From Synechococcus sp. MU1617 (lineage in GTDB: Bacteria > Cyanobacteriota > Cyanobacteriia > PCC-6307 > Cyanobiaceae): 64,000 bases of DNA. The DNA is taken from assembly GCF_020514235.1 (NCBI RefSeq), contig NZ_VTLB01000004.1:1-64000 (forward strand). Reading direction: 5' to 3'. How positions within the stretch are numbered: the stretch's first letter is position 1; the number at the start of each line of letters is the position of its first letter. A model generated the notes under the pieces. That model saw only the letters and a list, made by a program, of their open reading frames with translations, was not told where the DNA came from and ran no database searches. Of this stretch, positions 22,659 through 31,052 are shown one piece after another. The translations under genes and the position numbers were made by a program.

Positions 22659-23966
22659 ATGCCCTCCAACATTGTCTTGAATGCCGATCCAGATGTTTGC
22701 CCCGCCATGGGGACCTGGATCACCAATAACACCCAGCTGCTCTCGGGTTTTTCTCTTCTCATCGCCGAAGACGTGATCGAGGAGCTCACCCTGCGCCATG
22801 AATTAGGTGGGCTTTCGATCATTCCCTGTCGTGCCATTCGTGACGGTGGGGATATCAGCATGGCCGCCAAGGTCCTCGAAGGAGAGATCAGTGGCCTGAT
22901 CCATTTCCCTGCTCCACCTGAACAAATGAGCAGGGATGTGCTCGCCGAACCACTGGTACGAGCGGCCCTGCTCTGCGACTTACCGATCGCACTGAATCCA
23001 GCCACGGCATCCGCCCTGTTGCAGGGCGTGAAACGGAGTCGGCGGGGTTATCTGATTTTCAATCCAATCGCCGGACAAGGGGATCCTGAGGTAGAACTCG
23101 CAGAGATTCGTAGCTATCTCGAACCGCAGTTCATGCTGCAGGTTTGGAAAACCCAGCCTGACCTTGATCCTGCAGACCAAGCCAAAGAATTGATCAAGGA
23201 GATCAAAGCATTCGAGAAAGAAGGAGAGGGCGAGTCGATCATCATTGCCTCGGGAGGGGACGGAACCGTTGGAGCTGTTGCCAGTGCCCTGCAGGGCAGT
23301 GATATTCCACTGGGCATCATTCCCCGCGGCACAGCCAACGCATTTTCCGTTGCCCTGGGTATCCCCACAGGAGTGAAGGCCGCCTGCACCAATTTGCTTC
23401 TGGGCAATCTGCGACGTGTCGATGTCGCCGTTTGCAACGACCGACCCATGATCCTTCTCGCTGGCCTTGGCTTTGAAGCGGGGATGGTGGATAAAGCCAG
23501 TCGTGAACTGAAAAACATCCTTGGCCCCATGGCCTACATCTTTTCTGGTGCCAGGCAGCTGGTGGACCAACAACCATTCCAAGCCACCATGCAAATCGAT
23601 GGCAACGAATACCAGCTGGATACGAGCGCCATCACCGTGGCCAATGCTGCACCAGCCACCTCCGTGATGGCCCAGGGGTTCGGGGAAGTGATTCCCGATG
23701 ATGGGCTTCTTGAAGTGATTGTGGCCACCCCCAAAGACCGCATTGGTGGTTTTTCGGTGCTATCCAGCCTCGCCTGGTCGGCTATTAAAAGCAGCAATGC
23801 CAACCACAGCAACATTGCCTGTTTTCGAACCAAGCAGATTCAAATCAAGTTGAATGACGTTCAGAAACTGGTGATTGATGGCGAAGTGCTTGATGCACAA
23901 ACGGTCACGGTGAGCGTGAACCCTCAAGCCTTGCAAGTGGTGGCACCCATCCCACTGAAATTTTGA
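22659..23966 (+). CDS. Methylglyoxal-synthase-like domain fused to diacylglycerol/lipid kinase
   Basis: A 435-residue fusion. Residues 1-122 resemble methylglyoxal synthase: GGDISMAAKVLEGEISGLI aligns with the GGDQQ loop and LCDLPIALNPATASALL with its C-terminal helix. The GGD Asp (65) is kept, but the catalytic His before the second Asp appears replaced (SRDV). Residues 130-435 are a YegS/DgkB-type lipid kinase with FNPIAGQG, SGGDGTVGA (199-207) and PRGTANAFSVALG (222-234). The protein may sense or use a phosphate-linked metabolite while phosphorylating a lipid. The next gene overlaps its stop by 4 bases. Confidence 0.85.
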   Translation: MPSNIVLNADPDVCPAMGTWITNNTQLLSGFSLLIAEDVIEELTLRHELGGLSIIPCRAIRDGGDISMAAKVLEGEISGLIHFPAPPEQMSRDVLAEPLVRAALLCDLPIALNPATASALLQGVKRSRRGYLIFNPIAGQGDPEVELAEIRSYLEPQFMLQVWKTQPDLDPADQAKELIKEIKAFEKEGEGESIIIASGGDGTVGAVASALQGSDIPLGIIPRGTANAFSVALGIPTGVKAACTNLLLGNLRRVDVAVCNDRPMILLAGLGFEAGMVDKASRELKNILGPMAYIFSGARQLVDQQPFQATMQIDGNEYQLDTSAITVANAAPATSVMAQGFGEVIPDDGLLEVIVATPKDRIGGFSVLSSLAWSAIKSSNANHSNIACFRTKQIQIKLNDVQKLVIDGEVLDAQTVTVSVNPQALQVVAPIPLKF

Positions 23967-25501
23967 ATTTCGCCAGCGATCCTTCCCTTCAACGCAAGAT
24001 CAGCCAGATGCGCAAGCGCGTGCGCTGGCAGCATCCGGAACTGATGCGTCGCGGGATCGATCAAACCCGACTCGTGATTAACAACGCCAATGGCAACCCC
24101 GCTGCGCACGATGCCTTTCACTTCCTCGTGCTTGGCGACAGTGGCACGGGTCGTCATCGGCACCACAGCCCACCCCGTCGCATTGCCGAACGTCTTCTGC
24201 CCCACAAAACAGACGCTGCCTTTCTGCTTCACACCGGAGACGTGGTGTATCTGATTGGGGCTGCTGATCAGTACCGCGACAACTTTCTGAAGCCCTACAG
24301 GGAATGGCTCCAGCACAGTGAGAAATGGCAAACCATCAGCCACGAGGGACTGGTCTTCAATCAACCCTTCCTTCCGGTTCCGGGAAATCACGACTACTAC
24401 GACCTCTCAATTCCCGTGGCATTGCTCGCAGGTCTCACCCTGCCATTGCGACGGCATCTGCAATGGATGCACGACATCGACGCTGGTTGGCGCGGCTCAC
24501 GGCAGGGTGAAACCTATGCCCGCGCCTTCCTTGATGTTCTCGCTGACATCCCCTTAGCCCATCTCGGCGATCACCTGGATAAGCACTACGACGTTTCGTG
24601 GAACGGGAAGCGATGCCTGCGCTACCAACCCGGCATCAACACTCGACTACCCAACCGCTACTACCGCTTCCGGCATGCCGGTGTTGACGTGTTTGCAATC
24701 GATTCGAACACACTGTTGACAACATCCAACCCGTCAACAAATAGCGTTAAGTGTCGGCAAGAGCTTCGCAGTCTTGAACAACAACAGGCCACTCTCTACA
24801 GAGATTTGGCGAACAGCAATCTCAGTGAAGAGAAGCGCGATGCGCTCCTCGATGAACTTGAAACGCTGCAGGAGGAATGCTTCGATCTTCAACGCCATTT
24901 CAGGCCCAGTGCGTCGGTTGATCACGAGCAACTGACCTGGCTTAAGGAAGGGCTGATCGCATCGCATCGTGATCCCGATGCACGCGGACGCATCTTGACG
25001 ATGCATCACCCCGCTTATGTCACAGAAAAAACCAAATGGAATCAGGCCGATACACAGGCGGTTCGCAACCACCTAAGGGATGTCTTCGACGAGGTTGCGT
25101 CATCTCTTGGGGACAGCCTCAGTTCGCCACTTGTGGATCTTGTACTCAGTGGCCATGCCCACTGTTTGGAGGTGCTGCGCACCCATGAAACCGGACATGC
25201 TGATCGCGAGATCAACTGGGTGATCTGCGGAGGAAGCGGCTATGGGCTCCGCATGCAACGGCGTGAGGGGGCTGAGCTGATCGAAGAGGACAACGCAGGA
25301 AACAGCAGCGTGATCGCCAGCAACAATCTCTTCATCGGACGCAACTGGAATGGCTGCGCTGAAGGAGATGCCTACAGCGGCATGCGCGTTGACATTGCTG
25401 AAGGGAGGCCACTCACCATGACCTTGAGACCGTTGGTGTCATCCCGAACCAGCAAAGGATGGGTTGATGCAGAACCTGGACCAATCACTCTGGGGCGATA
25501 A
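23963..25501 (+). CDS. Calcineurin-type metallophosphoesterase
   Basis: A 512-residue phosphoesterase with all five metallophosphatase blocks: GDSGTG (near residue 58), LLHTGDVVY, VPGNHDYYD, TMHHPAY and LSGHAHC. It binds two metal ions and hydrolyses phosphoesters; substrate unknown. No signal peptide is seen from the TTG start at 23963, which overlaps the upstream stop; ATG 24008 is an alternative start. A helical insert around residues 265-310 (LEQQQATLYRDLANSNLSEE) is unusual. Coupled to the lipid-kinase fusion gene. Confidence 0.88.
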   Translation: MNFASDPSLQRKISQMRKRVRWQHPELMRRGIDQTRLVINNANGNPAAHDAFHFLVLGDSGTGRHRHHSPPRRIAERLLPHKTDAAFLLHTGDVVYLIGAADQYRDNFLKPYREWLQHSEKWQTISHEGLVFNQPFLPVPGNHDYYDLSIPVALLAGLTLPLRRHLQWMHDIDAGWRGSRQGETYARAFLDVLADIPLAHLGDHLDKHYDVSWNGKRCLRYQPGINTRLPNRYYRFRHAGVDVFAIDSNTLLTTSNPSTNSVKCRQELRSLEQQQATLYRDLANSNLSEEKRDALLDELETLQEECFDLQRHFRPSASVDHEQLTWLKEGLIASHRDPDARGRILTMHHPAYVTEKTKWNQADTQAVRNHLRDVFDEVASSLGDSLSSPLVDLVLSGHAHCLEVLRTHETGHADREINWVICGGSGYGLRMQRREGAELIEEDNAGNSSVIASNNLFIGRNWNGCAEGDAYSGMRVDIAEGRPLTMTLRPLVSSRTSKGWVDAEPGPITLGR

Positions 25502-25604
25502 ATCAAGGGGGAGAACCAACATTTAGAGGCACCACCCCCGACGCAAAAGAGCACCAAGGCAATGACGATCCCAGGCAGACAACAAGCGTACTGAAACTGC
25601 TATC

Positions 25605-25661
25605 TCAACACCTCTTCGACAAACGCCATGAGATCGAAGCAAGCCAAATCACCAACACCAT
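25605..25661 (-). CDS. Short copy of the membrane peptide at 19915
   Basis: From ATG 25661 only 18 residues (MVLVIWLASISWRLSKRC); an in-frame TTG at 25664 or 25682 would lengthen it. The nucleotide identity with 19930-19970 is almost complete over 31 bases. It may be a decayed or truncated paralog. The 25676 palindrome lies directly upstream. Confidence 0.4.
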   Translation of the reverse strand: MVLVIWLASISWRLSKRC

Positions 25662-25675
25662 CAACGCAAAACTGT

Positions 25676-25689
25676 CCCTCAATGGAGGG
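25676..25689. promoter_or_regulatory. CCCTCA-AT-GGAGGG palindrome
   Basis: CCCTCAATGGAGGG, a near-perfect palindrome of the class seen at 9535-9582, lies 15 bases upstream of the 25661 start and downstream of the 25736-25909 gene. Confidence 0.5.
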
Positions 25690-25735
25690 AGTGTTCAGAC
25701 CATCTCCATTCCTGCAATGGGGGTAAAAGGCCAGT

Positions 25736-25909
25736 TCAGCGACGATTGGGTCGCTTGGAGTGGCTGTGTTTCGACGACAAATGCAACAAGCTCGATGCCT
25801 TGTCTTGTTCTTCCACCTTGGTGAGCCTTTTCACCAGATTCCAGGTGTCTTGCGCAGACATTTCCCCATCTTGCTCCCATTTGATGCTCGACAATTCGGC
25901 AGGAGACAT
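25736..25909 (-). CDS. Small soluble protein
   Basis: A 57-residue ORF from ATG 25909 (MSPAELSSIKWEQDGEMS). Hydrophilic and helical (DTWNLVKRLTKVEEQDKASS) with a basic, His-rich end. Good codon use; a competing 91-residue frame on the same strand is poor. Unknown. Confidence 0.55.
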   Translation of the reverse strand: MSPAELSSIKWEQDGEMSAQDTWNLVKRLTKVEEQDKASSLLHLSSKHSHSKRPNRR

Positions 25910-26005
25910 CAAGGGATGACGAGGTGATCCAACTTAAGGAACGCGGTATCGATGTGGCCGTTGCAACCAAGCGATGTCACTTAAGACAATCGGAATATGG
26001 TTTGC

Positions 26006-26164
26006 ATGGATACAACATCTTGCGATGAGGCAATAAAAAAGCTCCAGCCGCACGGGCTGAAGCCAGGTGATGGGGAACAAGCGAAACATATCGGCCCTAC
26101 AGCCACAATCAAGGGCTTTGGACACCACATCTGGTGGCTGATACAGCCTTGCCCGGGCAGCTGA
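26006..26164 (+). CDS. Small soluble protein
   Basis: A 52-residue ORF from ATG 26006 (MDTTSCDEAIKKLQPHGLKP), ending with IKGFGHHIWWLIQPCPGS. Composition and ordered motifs suggest a real compact protein with two Cys and a His-His-Ile-Trp-Trp core. The hairpin inside it (26034-26063) looks terminator-like but is coding. Confidence 0.5.
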   Translation: MDTTSCDEAIKKLQPHGLKPGDGEQAKHIGPTATIKGFGHHIWWLIQPCPGS

Positions 26165-26197
26165 CACCATTGACCACCAGCTGCAAAACCGAAAAGG

Positions 26198-26344
26198 TCA
26201 GTGCGAACCGAACCAGGAGCAACAGGTGCCGAGACGGATCGCCAACAACGCCAGAACGCCAAGCGCCGCAGACACAAACGAAAGTCCCATCAGCTGCTGA
26301 CGGCGCTTCTCACTCTTGGCCTCGACCGATTGGCTGCCGTTCAA
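26198..26344 (-). CDS. Small membrane protein
   Basis: A 48-residue ORF with TTG 26344 (an internal ATG at 26290 would give 30 residues). Polar start (SQSVEAKSEKRRQQLMG), then a hydrophobic helix (SFVSAALGVLALLAIRL) and a C-C-S-W-F end. Found by translating the gap. Confidence 0.5.
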   Translation of the reverse strand: MNGSQSVEAKSEKRRQQLMGLSFVSAALGVLALLAIRLGTCCSWFGSH

Positions 26345-26482
26345 CGAAAAAATCCAGACGGCTCAACTTACGCGTTTTCTGTAGCTTGCGCTACTAAGGC
26401 TGGAGCGCTGCCAGCGATTCGGAGGCTGCGTGCACTGAGTTGCGTGCGCGCTCTGAGATGACGGTGGCGGCGACAGGGCCTT

Positions 26483-26650
26483 TCATACAAATCGGCGCTG
26501 TTTTTCCACGACCGTGGGTAGGGCCAGCTGCGTTTGACTGCAGGCGAATTGGTTGTTCTGCAACACCACCAGGCGTGGAGCCACAGGGCGGTCATGCCAC
26601 AGATCAAACCAGTCATGGCTGCATGATGAAACCCATCGGGGCAGCGTCAA
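26483..26650 (-). CDS. Small hypothetical protein
   Basis: A 55-residue ORF; the start is TTG 26650 or a later GTG. The sequence DWFDLWHDRPVAPRLVVLQ followed by FACSQTQLALPTVVEKQ looks folded rather than random. The only candidate gene between 26345 and 26771. Weak start codon lowers confidence. Confidence 0.42.
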   Translation of the reverse strand: MTLPRWVSSCSHDWFDLWHDRPVAPRLVVLQNNQFACSQTQLALPTVVEKQRRFV

Positions 26651-26771
26651 GCGCAGGACAGCAACCTAAGCAACGCTGAGGCATCCCCCGCAGCTCTGCA
26701 TGAATGAGTGATACGGCCAGTTGCCAAGTGCCCTTAGGCCGATGCAGAACGGGTGCATCGGATCAGCAGCC

Positions 26772-26954
26772 ATGACCAAGCGTCGCTTTCTCGAAAAGCA
26801 ACCGCTCACCGAAGCGGAAGGACTGACCGCCCTCATCATGATGGGGGTGGGGCTAACCCTGGGCGGCATCAGCGTGACGATCTTGATGGCGCTGAATGCC
26901 TCAGCCGCGGGGTCTTGGCAGGAACTCTGGCTCTCAGGCCACCTTAATTTCTGA
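26772..26954 (+). CDS. Small membrane protein
   Basis: A 60-residue ORF from ATG 26772 (MTKRRFLEKQPLTEAEGL). One hydrophobic span (IMMGVGLTLGGISVTILMAL) and a polar tail with SWQELWLSGHL. Convergent with the FAD oxidoreductase, 2 bases apart. Unknown. Confidence 0.6.
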   Translation: MTKRRFLEKQPLTEAEGLTALIMMGVGLTLGGISVTILMALNASAAGSWQELWLSGHLNF

Positions 26955-26956
26955 GC

Positions 26957-28591
26957 TCAGGCCAACCAAGGCCAACGGAGTCCCAAAGCCTCCAAGGGAT
27001 CCATCACGAGCTTGTTGAGGGCCCGGCCCAAAAGCACCTGGGGCTCTTCGGGACGGATCGGACGCACCGGATGCTCATGACGGGGCGATGCATTCGCCCC
27101 CCTCACCAGCCCACTGCGCAGCAGGGCATTGGCCGCCTCAAGACCGCAGACGTAGGCCCGTTCCTGGCACAGCCCCTTGGCACCATGCTCGCGTTCGCCC
27201 ATCCGCACCCAATCGCCAGCGCAGACCACCGACGGAAGTGCTGTTTTCAGCGGCGGCCGTTGGTTGAAACTCCCGGGGGAGAACAACGACACAGAGCCCG
27301 GGTAACGCCGCACTTCAAACTCCAGCACCTGGGCGAACCGAAAGCCCGGCACCGCCTCGGGCAACAGCTCATCCAGCAGGGTTTCGACGATCTCTTGATC
27401 ACTCAGCGCTGCGATCGCCGTGGCGTTGTAGAAGTCGCTGGCCACCACTGAGCCCTGGGGCTCACCACCACCCCAGAGTGCATCTTGATCCGCGTTCTGC
27501 AGCTGGTCCAGCATGAAAAAAGTGGCGCCAGCACCCTGCAAGGCGCCAAAGCGCGAGAAGACATTGGCGGGGTCGGCGACCGCTACGTAGCGATCCATCC
27601 ACAACCGCACCGACACCACATCGATCGCGCCCAAGCTGCCAGCGGCCACCAGCTCCGGCAGCACATCCCTGCAGCCCGGCGACTGTGCCATCAGGGCATT
27701 CATGCCCTTGGCACCTACCGCCAGCACAACCGCATCAACGTCATCGATAACGCTGGAGCGTCCAGTTGCTTGGGAGCGGACCTCCACCGACTGGGTCGCT
27801 TCACTGGAGTGATCAAGATTGAGGCGCGTAGCCAACGTTCCTGCCAAGACAGTGAGCAGGCCAGAGTCCAGCAAGCGTTCAGCCAGGGGAGCGATCAACT
27901 GCTCGGCGATGCTGCCGGAACGCATCCACCGCACATCAAAGGAGTCTTGATGCGCCAGGGCGTAGTAGTAGAGCAGCTCCATGGTGACGGCTGCCGATAA
28001 TTCCTCCGGTGGCTTGAACAGCCCCACCAGGAGAATCGGACGCAAAAACTCGTCGATCATCCGCTCACTGATTCCCAGTTGGCGGAACAGGGTCAACGCA
28101 TCGATGGCGTCGTAACGCCGGAATGTCGCCTCGTTTCGATTCAGATCAAGCATCGCCACCAGTAGGCCGGCAATGCTCAAGCGATCGGCAACAGGCAGGC
28201 GCTTGAAGTTCTTGATCGTCGCCATGGCCTGCCCCAGGGGGCTGGGGAGCTGCAGCCCATCACCGAACACCGGCGCAGTGGCCTCCAGACCGGCGGGGGA
28301 CCAGAAGGCGCTGGTGGTGAATTCAGTGAACACATCAGTGAGCCCAAGCTCATCTGTCAGCGCATTGATGTTGGGGTAATCCCTCCAAAAGCCCCGGGTG
28401 CCGGCTTCAAAGGGTTTGCCAGTGGCGGTGCGCATCGCCGTCCTCCCCGTGGGATCCGACATCCCATCGATCAGGGTGACGCAAACGCCTGCTTCACAGA
28501 GAGCTTTGGCGGCACCCCAGCCGGCCCAGCCAGCGCCGATCACCACCACATGGGAGGCCTCAGCGTTCATGGCCTTGGGTTGCTCAGGCAT
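26957..28591 (-). CDS. FAD-dependent oxidoreductase of the carotenoid desaturase/amine oxidase type
   Basis: A 544-residue flavoprotein. The N-terminal dinucleotide fold is VVVIGAGWAGWGAAKAL (about residues 14-31) with the E/D of the second strand in TLIDGMSD; GRTAMRTATGKPFEAGTRGFW is the conserved substrate/FAD segment of phytoene-desaturase-like proteins. Near the C-terminus, VVCAGDWVRMGEREHGAKGL resembles the FAD-closing motif of zeta-carotene desaturase relatives. Many cyanobacteria have such uncharacterised paralogs. ATG 28591 preferred over the GTG just upstream. Substrate unknown; carotenoid or quinone is possible. Confidence 0.88.
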   Translation of the reverse strand: MPEQPKAMNAEASHVVVIGAGWAGWGAAKALCEAGVCVTLIDGMSDPTGRTAMRTATGKPFEAGTRGFWRDYPNINALTDELGLTDVFTEFTTSAFWSPAGLEATAPVFGDGLQLPSPLGQAMATIKNFKRLPVADRLSIAGLLVAMLDLNRNEATFRRYDAIDALTLFRQLGISERMIDEFLRPILLVGLFKPPEELSAAVTMELLYYYALAHQDSFDVRWMRSGSIAEQLIAPLAERLLDSGLLTVLAGTLATRLNLDHSSEATQSVEVRSQATGRSSVIDDVDAVVLAVGAKGMNALMAQSPGCRDVLPELVAAGSLGAIDVVSVRLWMDRYVAVADPANVFSRFGALQGAGATFFMLDQLQNADQDALWGGGEPQGSVVASDFYNATAIAALSDQEIVETLLDELLPEAVPGFRFAQVLEFEVRRYPGSVSLFSPGSFNQRPPLKTALPSVVCAGDWVRMGEREHGAKGLCQERAYVCGLEAANALLRSGLVRGANASPRHEHPVRPIRPEEPQVLLGRALNKLVMDPLEALGLRWPWLA

Positions 28592-28645
28592 CACCCTTTG
28601 AAAGTTCCGTGAATGATCAATGCATCATGAAGCTCTAGTGCTCAA

Positions 28646-28855
28646 TCAGAGCAAGTTCAGAGCCTCAAGCACTTGGACCCGAATGCCACCGAGACGGGCC
28701 CATGCCCGCAAGGCATCAGTTTGGGAGCGGTAAGGCCGCCAGTCGTCTTCATCAATGCGCCGTTGAATGTGACGCATCACCCGTTCAGCGACGACACGGT
28801 CACTGGATGCTTTCAGAACGATCTGCCGACCATTCAACTCAAACGTGTCAGTCAT
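28646..28855 (-). CDS. Small hypothetical protein
   Basis: A 69-residue soluble protein from ATG 28855 (MTDTFELNGRQIVLKASSD): a strand pair, then helices (VVAERVMRHIQRRIDEDDW). It overlaps the stop of the 28848-29000 gene by 8 bases and is probably translated after it. Unknown. Confidence 0.65.
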   Translation of the reverse strand: MTDTFELNGRQIVLKASSDRVVAERVMRHIQRRIDEDDWRPYRSQTDALRAWARLGGIRVQVLEALNLL

Positions 28856-29000
28856 TTTTGGGTGGTTTGATCAGCTCACCGGTCTGCAACGACACCACAG
28901 CGAAGCTGCCCACAAAGACAACCGCAACCAGGACGAGGAAGGCCGCTGTGAGATTGCTGATCTCAAGCTGCCCGAGCATGAAGGCAAGCAATGGCATCAT
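28848..29000 (-). CDS. Small membrane protein
   Basis: A 50-residue ORF from a double ATG at 29000. One hydrophobic segment (LTAAFLVLVAVVFVGSFAVV) then a polar end (TGELIKPPKND). Upstream of and overlapping the 28646-28855 gene. Third in a minus-strand string starting at 29111. Confidence 0.6.
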   Translation of the reverse strand: MMPLLAFMLGQLEISNLTAAFLVLVAVVFVGSFAVVSLQTGELIKPPKND

Positions 29001-29024
29001 CCAAAGCAGCAACCGCTTTTGAAC

Positions 29025-29111
29025 TTAAACGGACTGGTCGTTGTTCAGATTGCCAAGAACCATGCCGGCCATCGACAAACCGATGGCAAGCATCACAACC
29101 GCTTCGATCAT
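29025..29111 (-). CDS. 28-residue membrane peptide
   Basis: From ATG 29111: MIEAVVMLAIGLSMAGMVLG is one hydrophobic helix, followed by NLNNDQSV. It begins 24 bases before the 29000 gene on the same strand. Typical small-subunit form; function unknown. Confidence 0.5.
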   Translation of the reverse strand: MIEAVVMLAIGLSMAGMVLGNLNNDQSV

Positions 29112-29213
29112 GCGGCTTTATTGGAGACGCTTGGCTTCTTGAGCAGAACAGCCGCGGTGGAGGGCTTCACCGTGACCTGGCCAGAAAGAGCAGATTGAGA
29201 TTGGGGCTGCCAG

Positions 29214-29345
29214 GTGGATGCTGCTGAACAACGGGTGGGATTTTTCAACCAAGAACTGCGTCCCATCAACCTTCAATCAGCTGTGACCAGGATTACGGAT
29301 GAAGCGCAGAAGATCTGTCTGATTGGCGACCGACGCCGGAAGTGA
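29214..29345 (+). CDS. Small soluble protein
   Basis: A 43-residue ORF with GTG 29214. The sequence QRVGFFNQELRPINLQSAVT then DEAQKICLIGDRRRK is protein-like and lacks alternatives on either strand. No clear ribosome site. Unknown. Confidence 0.4.
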   Translation: MDAAEQRVGFFNQELRPINLQSAVTRITDEAQKICLIGDRRRK

Positions 29346-29357
29346 GGTGTTTCTTGA

Positions 29358-30005
29358 TCAAGCACTAATCGCGTCAGGCATTGCTGCCGTCAAGCGATCA
29401 CGGATCTGAACAGCTGCCTGGCGATAGGCCGCCCAGCCCCCCATGCGCCGTAGATCGGCACGACCACGATCATCCACAGCATTCGATACGCATACACCCT
29501 CCACCTCAGCTTTTTCAAACGCCGCTAACAAGGGGATTTCCGCCTGCATCACATCCACATCAAAACCCTCCAAAATCTGGCGTGCTTCCTGCGCAACCCG
29601 TTGTTTTCGGCTGTCCACCTTCACCAACAACGCGGCATGCATGGTGTCCATCTGTCTGAGGATTGAAGAGAGTTCAACGGTGAGCTCCACTGATCTCGCC
29701 TGCGGCGTGGTTGGCAGCAAAACAAGATCTGCTCCCGCCGAAAGATTTTTGAGTTCATCCTCGTGGCTGCTGGCCTGCCCGTCGGTGATGATCACCTGGG
29801 CGTGGCGGGTGGCTTTCGCTGCAGCCTCCACCGGCACCACCTCAAACGGAAGCATCCCCCGGGCGGCATAAGCGGTTGCTGACCGATTGCGGTCCGCATC
29901 AACAACACACACCGACAGACCCTGCTGGGCCCAGACACAAGCCAAATGAATGCTGGTGCAGGTTTTTGCCACACCACCCTTCTGGCCAAAGACAGTCAAA
30001 AACAT
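29358..30005 (-). CDS. ParA/MinD-family ATPase (orphan)
   Basis: A 215-residue deviant-Walker ATPase. FGQKGGVAKTCTSIHLA carries the signature lysine (KGGxxKT, with Ala in place of the usual Gly), VCVVDADRN is switch I/A' and VIITDGQ the Walker B strand. These proteins move plasmids, chromosomes or protein clusters such as carboxysomes by patterning on the nucleoid. No parB or parS is recognised nearby; the upstream 63-residue gene is the best partner candidate. Confidence 0.9.
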   Translation of the reverse strand: MFLTVFGQKGGVAKTCTSIHLACVWAQQGLSVCVVDADRNRSATAYAARGMLPFEVVPVEAAAKATRHAQVIITDGQASSHEDELKNLSAGADLVLLPTTPQARSVELTVELSSILRQMDTMHAALLVKVDSRKQRVAQEARQILEGFDVDVMQAEIPLLAAFEKAEVEGVCVSNAVDDRGRADLRRMGGWAAYRQAAVQIRDRLTAAMPDAISA

Positions 30006-30014
30006 GGCGAAGGT

Positions 30015-30206
30015 TTAAATGCGCGGAATGATCGCGTCATTCGGGAAAAACTCTTCAAACACACAAATGCGGTCGGCCCAACGGGCCTCCACTTCCAAAC
30101 GCATCAAGCGATTGCGCACCCACATCAAGGTGTCCACATCAATAGGTTTATGGAACTTGTGCTGCTGAGCCTTCACCCAATCATCCTTGCTCTGAGCGCT
30201 GTTCAT
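30015..30206 (-). CDS. Small protein paired with ParA
   Basis: A 63-residue ORF from ATG 30206 (MNSAQSKDDWVKAQQHKFHK). Helical, with DTLMWVRNRLMRLEVEARW and an aromatic end (CVFEEFFPNDAIIPRI). It lies 9 bases upstream of parA on the same strand, a position often held by the adaptor or cargo-linking partner. That role is an inference. Confidence 0.6.
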   Translation of the reverse strand: MNSAQSKDDWVKAQQHKFHKPIDVDTLMWVRNRLMRLEVEARWADRICVFEEFFPNDAIIPRI

Positions 30207-30329
30207 GACCGCCAAAACTGATCTGCACTTACCGTACGGATGGCGTCTATGGGCGCCATTAGCTTCACACTGAGTAAGCATCAAAGATCACCCAATCGCA
30301 GACGAACTGTTCAGCAGAACAACGAATTA

Positions 30330-30527
30330 ATGGAAGCTTTGAGTCCGGGCCAGAAGGTTCAGAGCTTGAGCCTCGAGATCGGTAGCCGATCCATCATTTC
30401 CACCAGTCAAGCGGCGACAGAATCGATTCAATTCTCCTTCAGCCGTAATGACTCAAAAAACACCAGAACTCAAGCCGCGTCCGGTGCATACACCTCCCAA
30501 ACGTGCTTGAAGCCTTTGAAGGCCTGA
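30330..30527 (+). CDS. Possible small Ser-rich protein
   Basis: A 65-residue ORF from ATG 30330 (MEALSPGQKVQSLSLEIGSR). Low complexity in Ser/Thr, no motif. Codon use is fair but not strong; a different frame near 30450 also looks coding for 20 codons, so a frameshifted small gene is possible. Confidence 0.3.
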   Translation: MEALSPGQKVQSLSLEIGSRSIISTSQAATESIQFSFSRNDSKNTRTQAASGAYTSQTCLKPLKA

Positions 30528-30697
30528 GCCGAACAAAATTCTTGTTCTGTAACAGCGCGAACGACACGTGGGATTGCACCACTCCTATAAAGGATCTGTA
30601 GCAACTGCTACGCATTCACGTTCACCTCGTCTTCGGCGAGGCGCAGTTCGATTCAGGCCATGGAACGGGGACCTGAGCTTGCTTCGAGGAACTCATC

Positions 30698-30802
30698 ATG
30701 ACCCTGACCTATCGCGGCCAGAAGTACAACCAGAACAACGCTGCCGCATCCAACGCCCAGCGTCCTGTTCTTGTTTATCGCGGTCAGAAAGTATCCCGCT
30801 GA
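30698..30802 (+). CDS. DUF4278-like small protein
   Basis: A 34-residue ORF from ATG 30698: it begins M-T-L-TYRGQKY and ends with VYRGQKVSR, the repeated Y-R-G-(Q/x)-x-Y box that marks DUF4278 proteins. It is preceded by a GAGGAA ribosome site and a GC-rich leader with a small hairpin near 30625-30641, and followed by a strong terminator, so it is a one-gene transcript. Function unknown. Confidence 0.75.
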   Translation: MTLTYRGQKYNQNNAAASNAQRPVLVYRGQKVSR

Positions 30803-30822
30803 CAACAGCACAACCTCTTTCA

Positions 30823-30849
30823 AGCCCCGCCTCGGCGGGGCTTTTTTTA
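30823..30849 (+). terminator. Rho-independent terminator
   Basis: AGCCCCGC and GCGGGGCT form an 8-base stem with a short CTC-G loop, followed by seven T. It ends the 30698-30802 transcript. Confidence 0.9.
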
Positions 30850-30853
30850 TGGC

Positions 30854-30973
30854 TCATTCGCCTTCAGGATCTGGCTGCTTTGCCTTCCAACGTTCAAACC
30901 AAACCGCGACGGCGAGGGACACACCCACGGCAAATCCAGCACCAATCAGCACCACCCCAACTTCGACCGGCAT
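30854..30973 (-). CDS. 39-residue membrane protein
   Basis: From ATG 30973: MPVEVGVVLIGAGFAVGVSL forms one helix, then a basic, charged end (WFERWKAKQPDPEGE). A + frame over the same bases is rejected on codon use. Convergent with the DUF4278-like gene; the terminator separates them. Confidence 0.6.
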   Translation of the reverse strand: MPVEVGVVLIGAGFAVGVSLAVAVWFERWKAKQPDPEGE

Positions 30974-31052
30974 CAACGCGACCTGATTACTGCCTCAAAT
31001 CATCGGACAACACCCATCAAAACGATCAGGGCTGCGCTATCGAACCAACGCG

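Noticed and set aside
26034-26063. Terminator-like hairpin followed by T-run on the minus strand
   Set aside because: It lies inside a well-formed + strand ORF (26006-26164); the T-run is the Lys codons read backwards.
25934-26277. Two overlapping minus-strand ORFs of 78 and 98 codons
   Set aside because: Both are rich in rare codons and Cys/Trp and conflict with better small genes on both strands.
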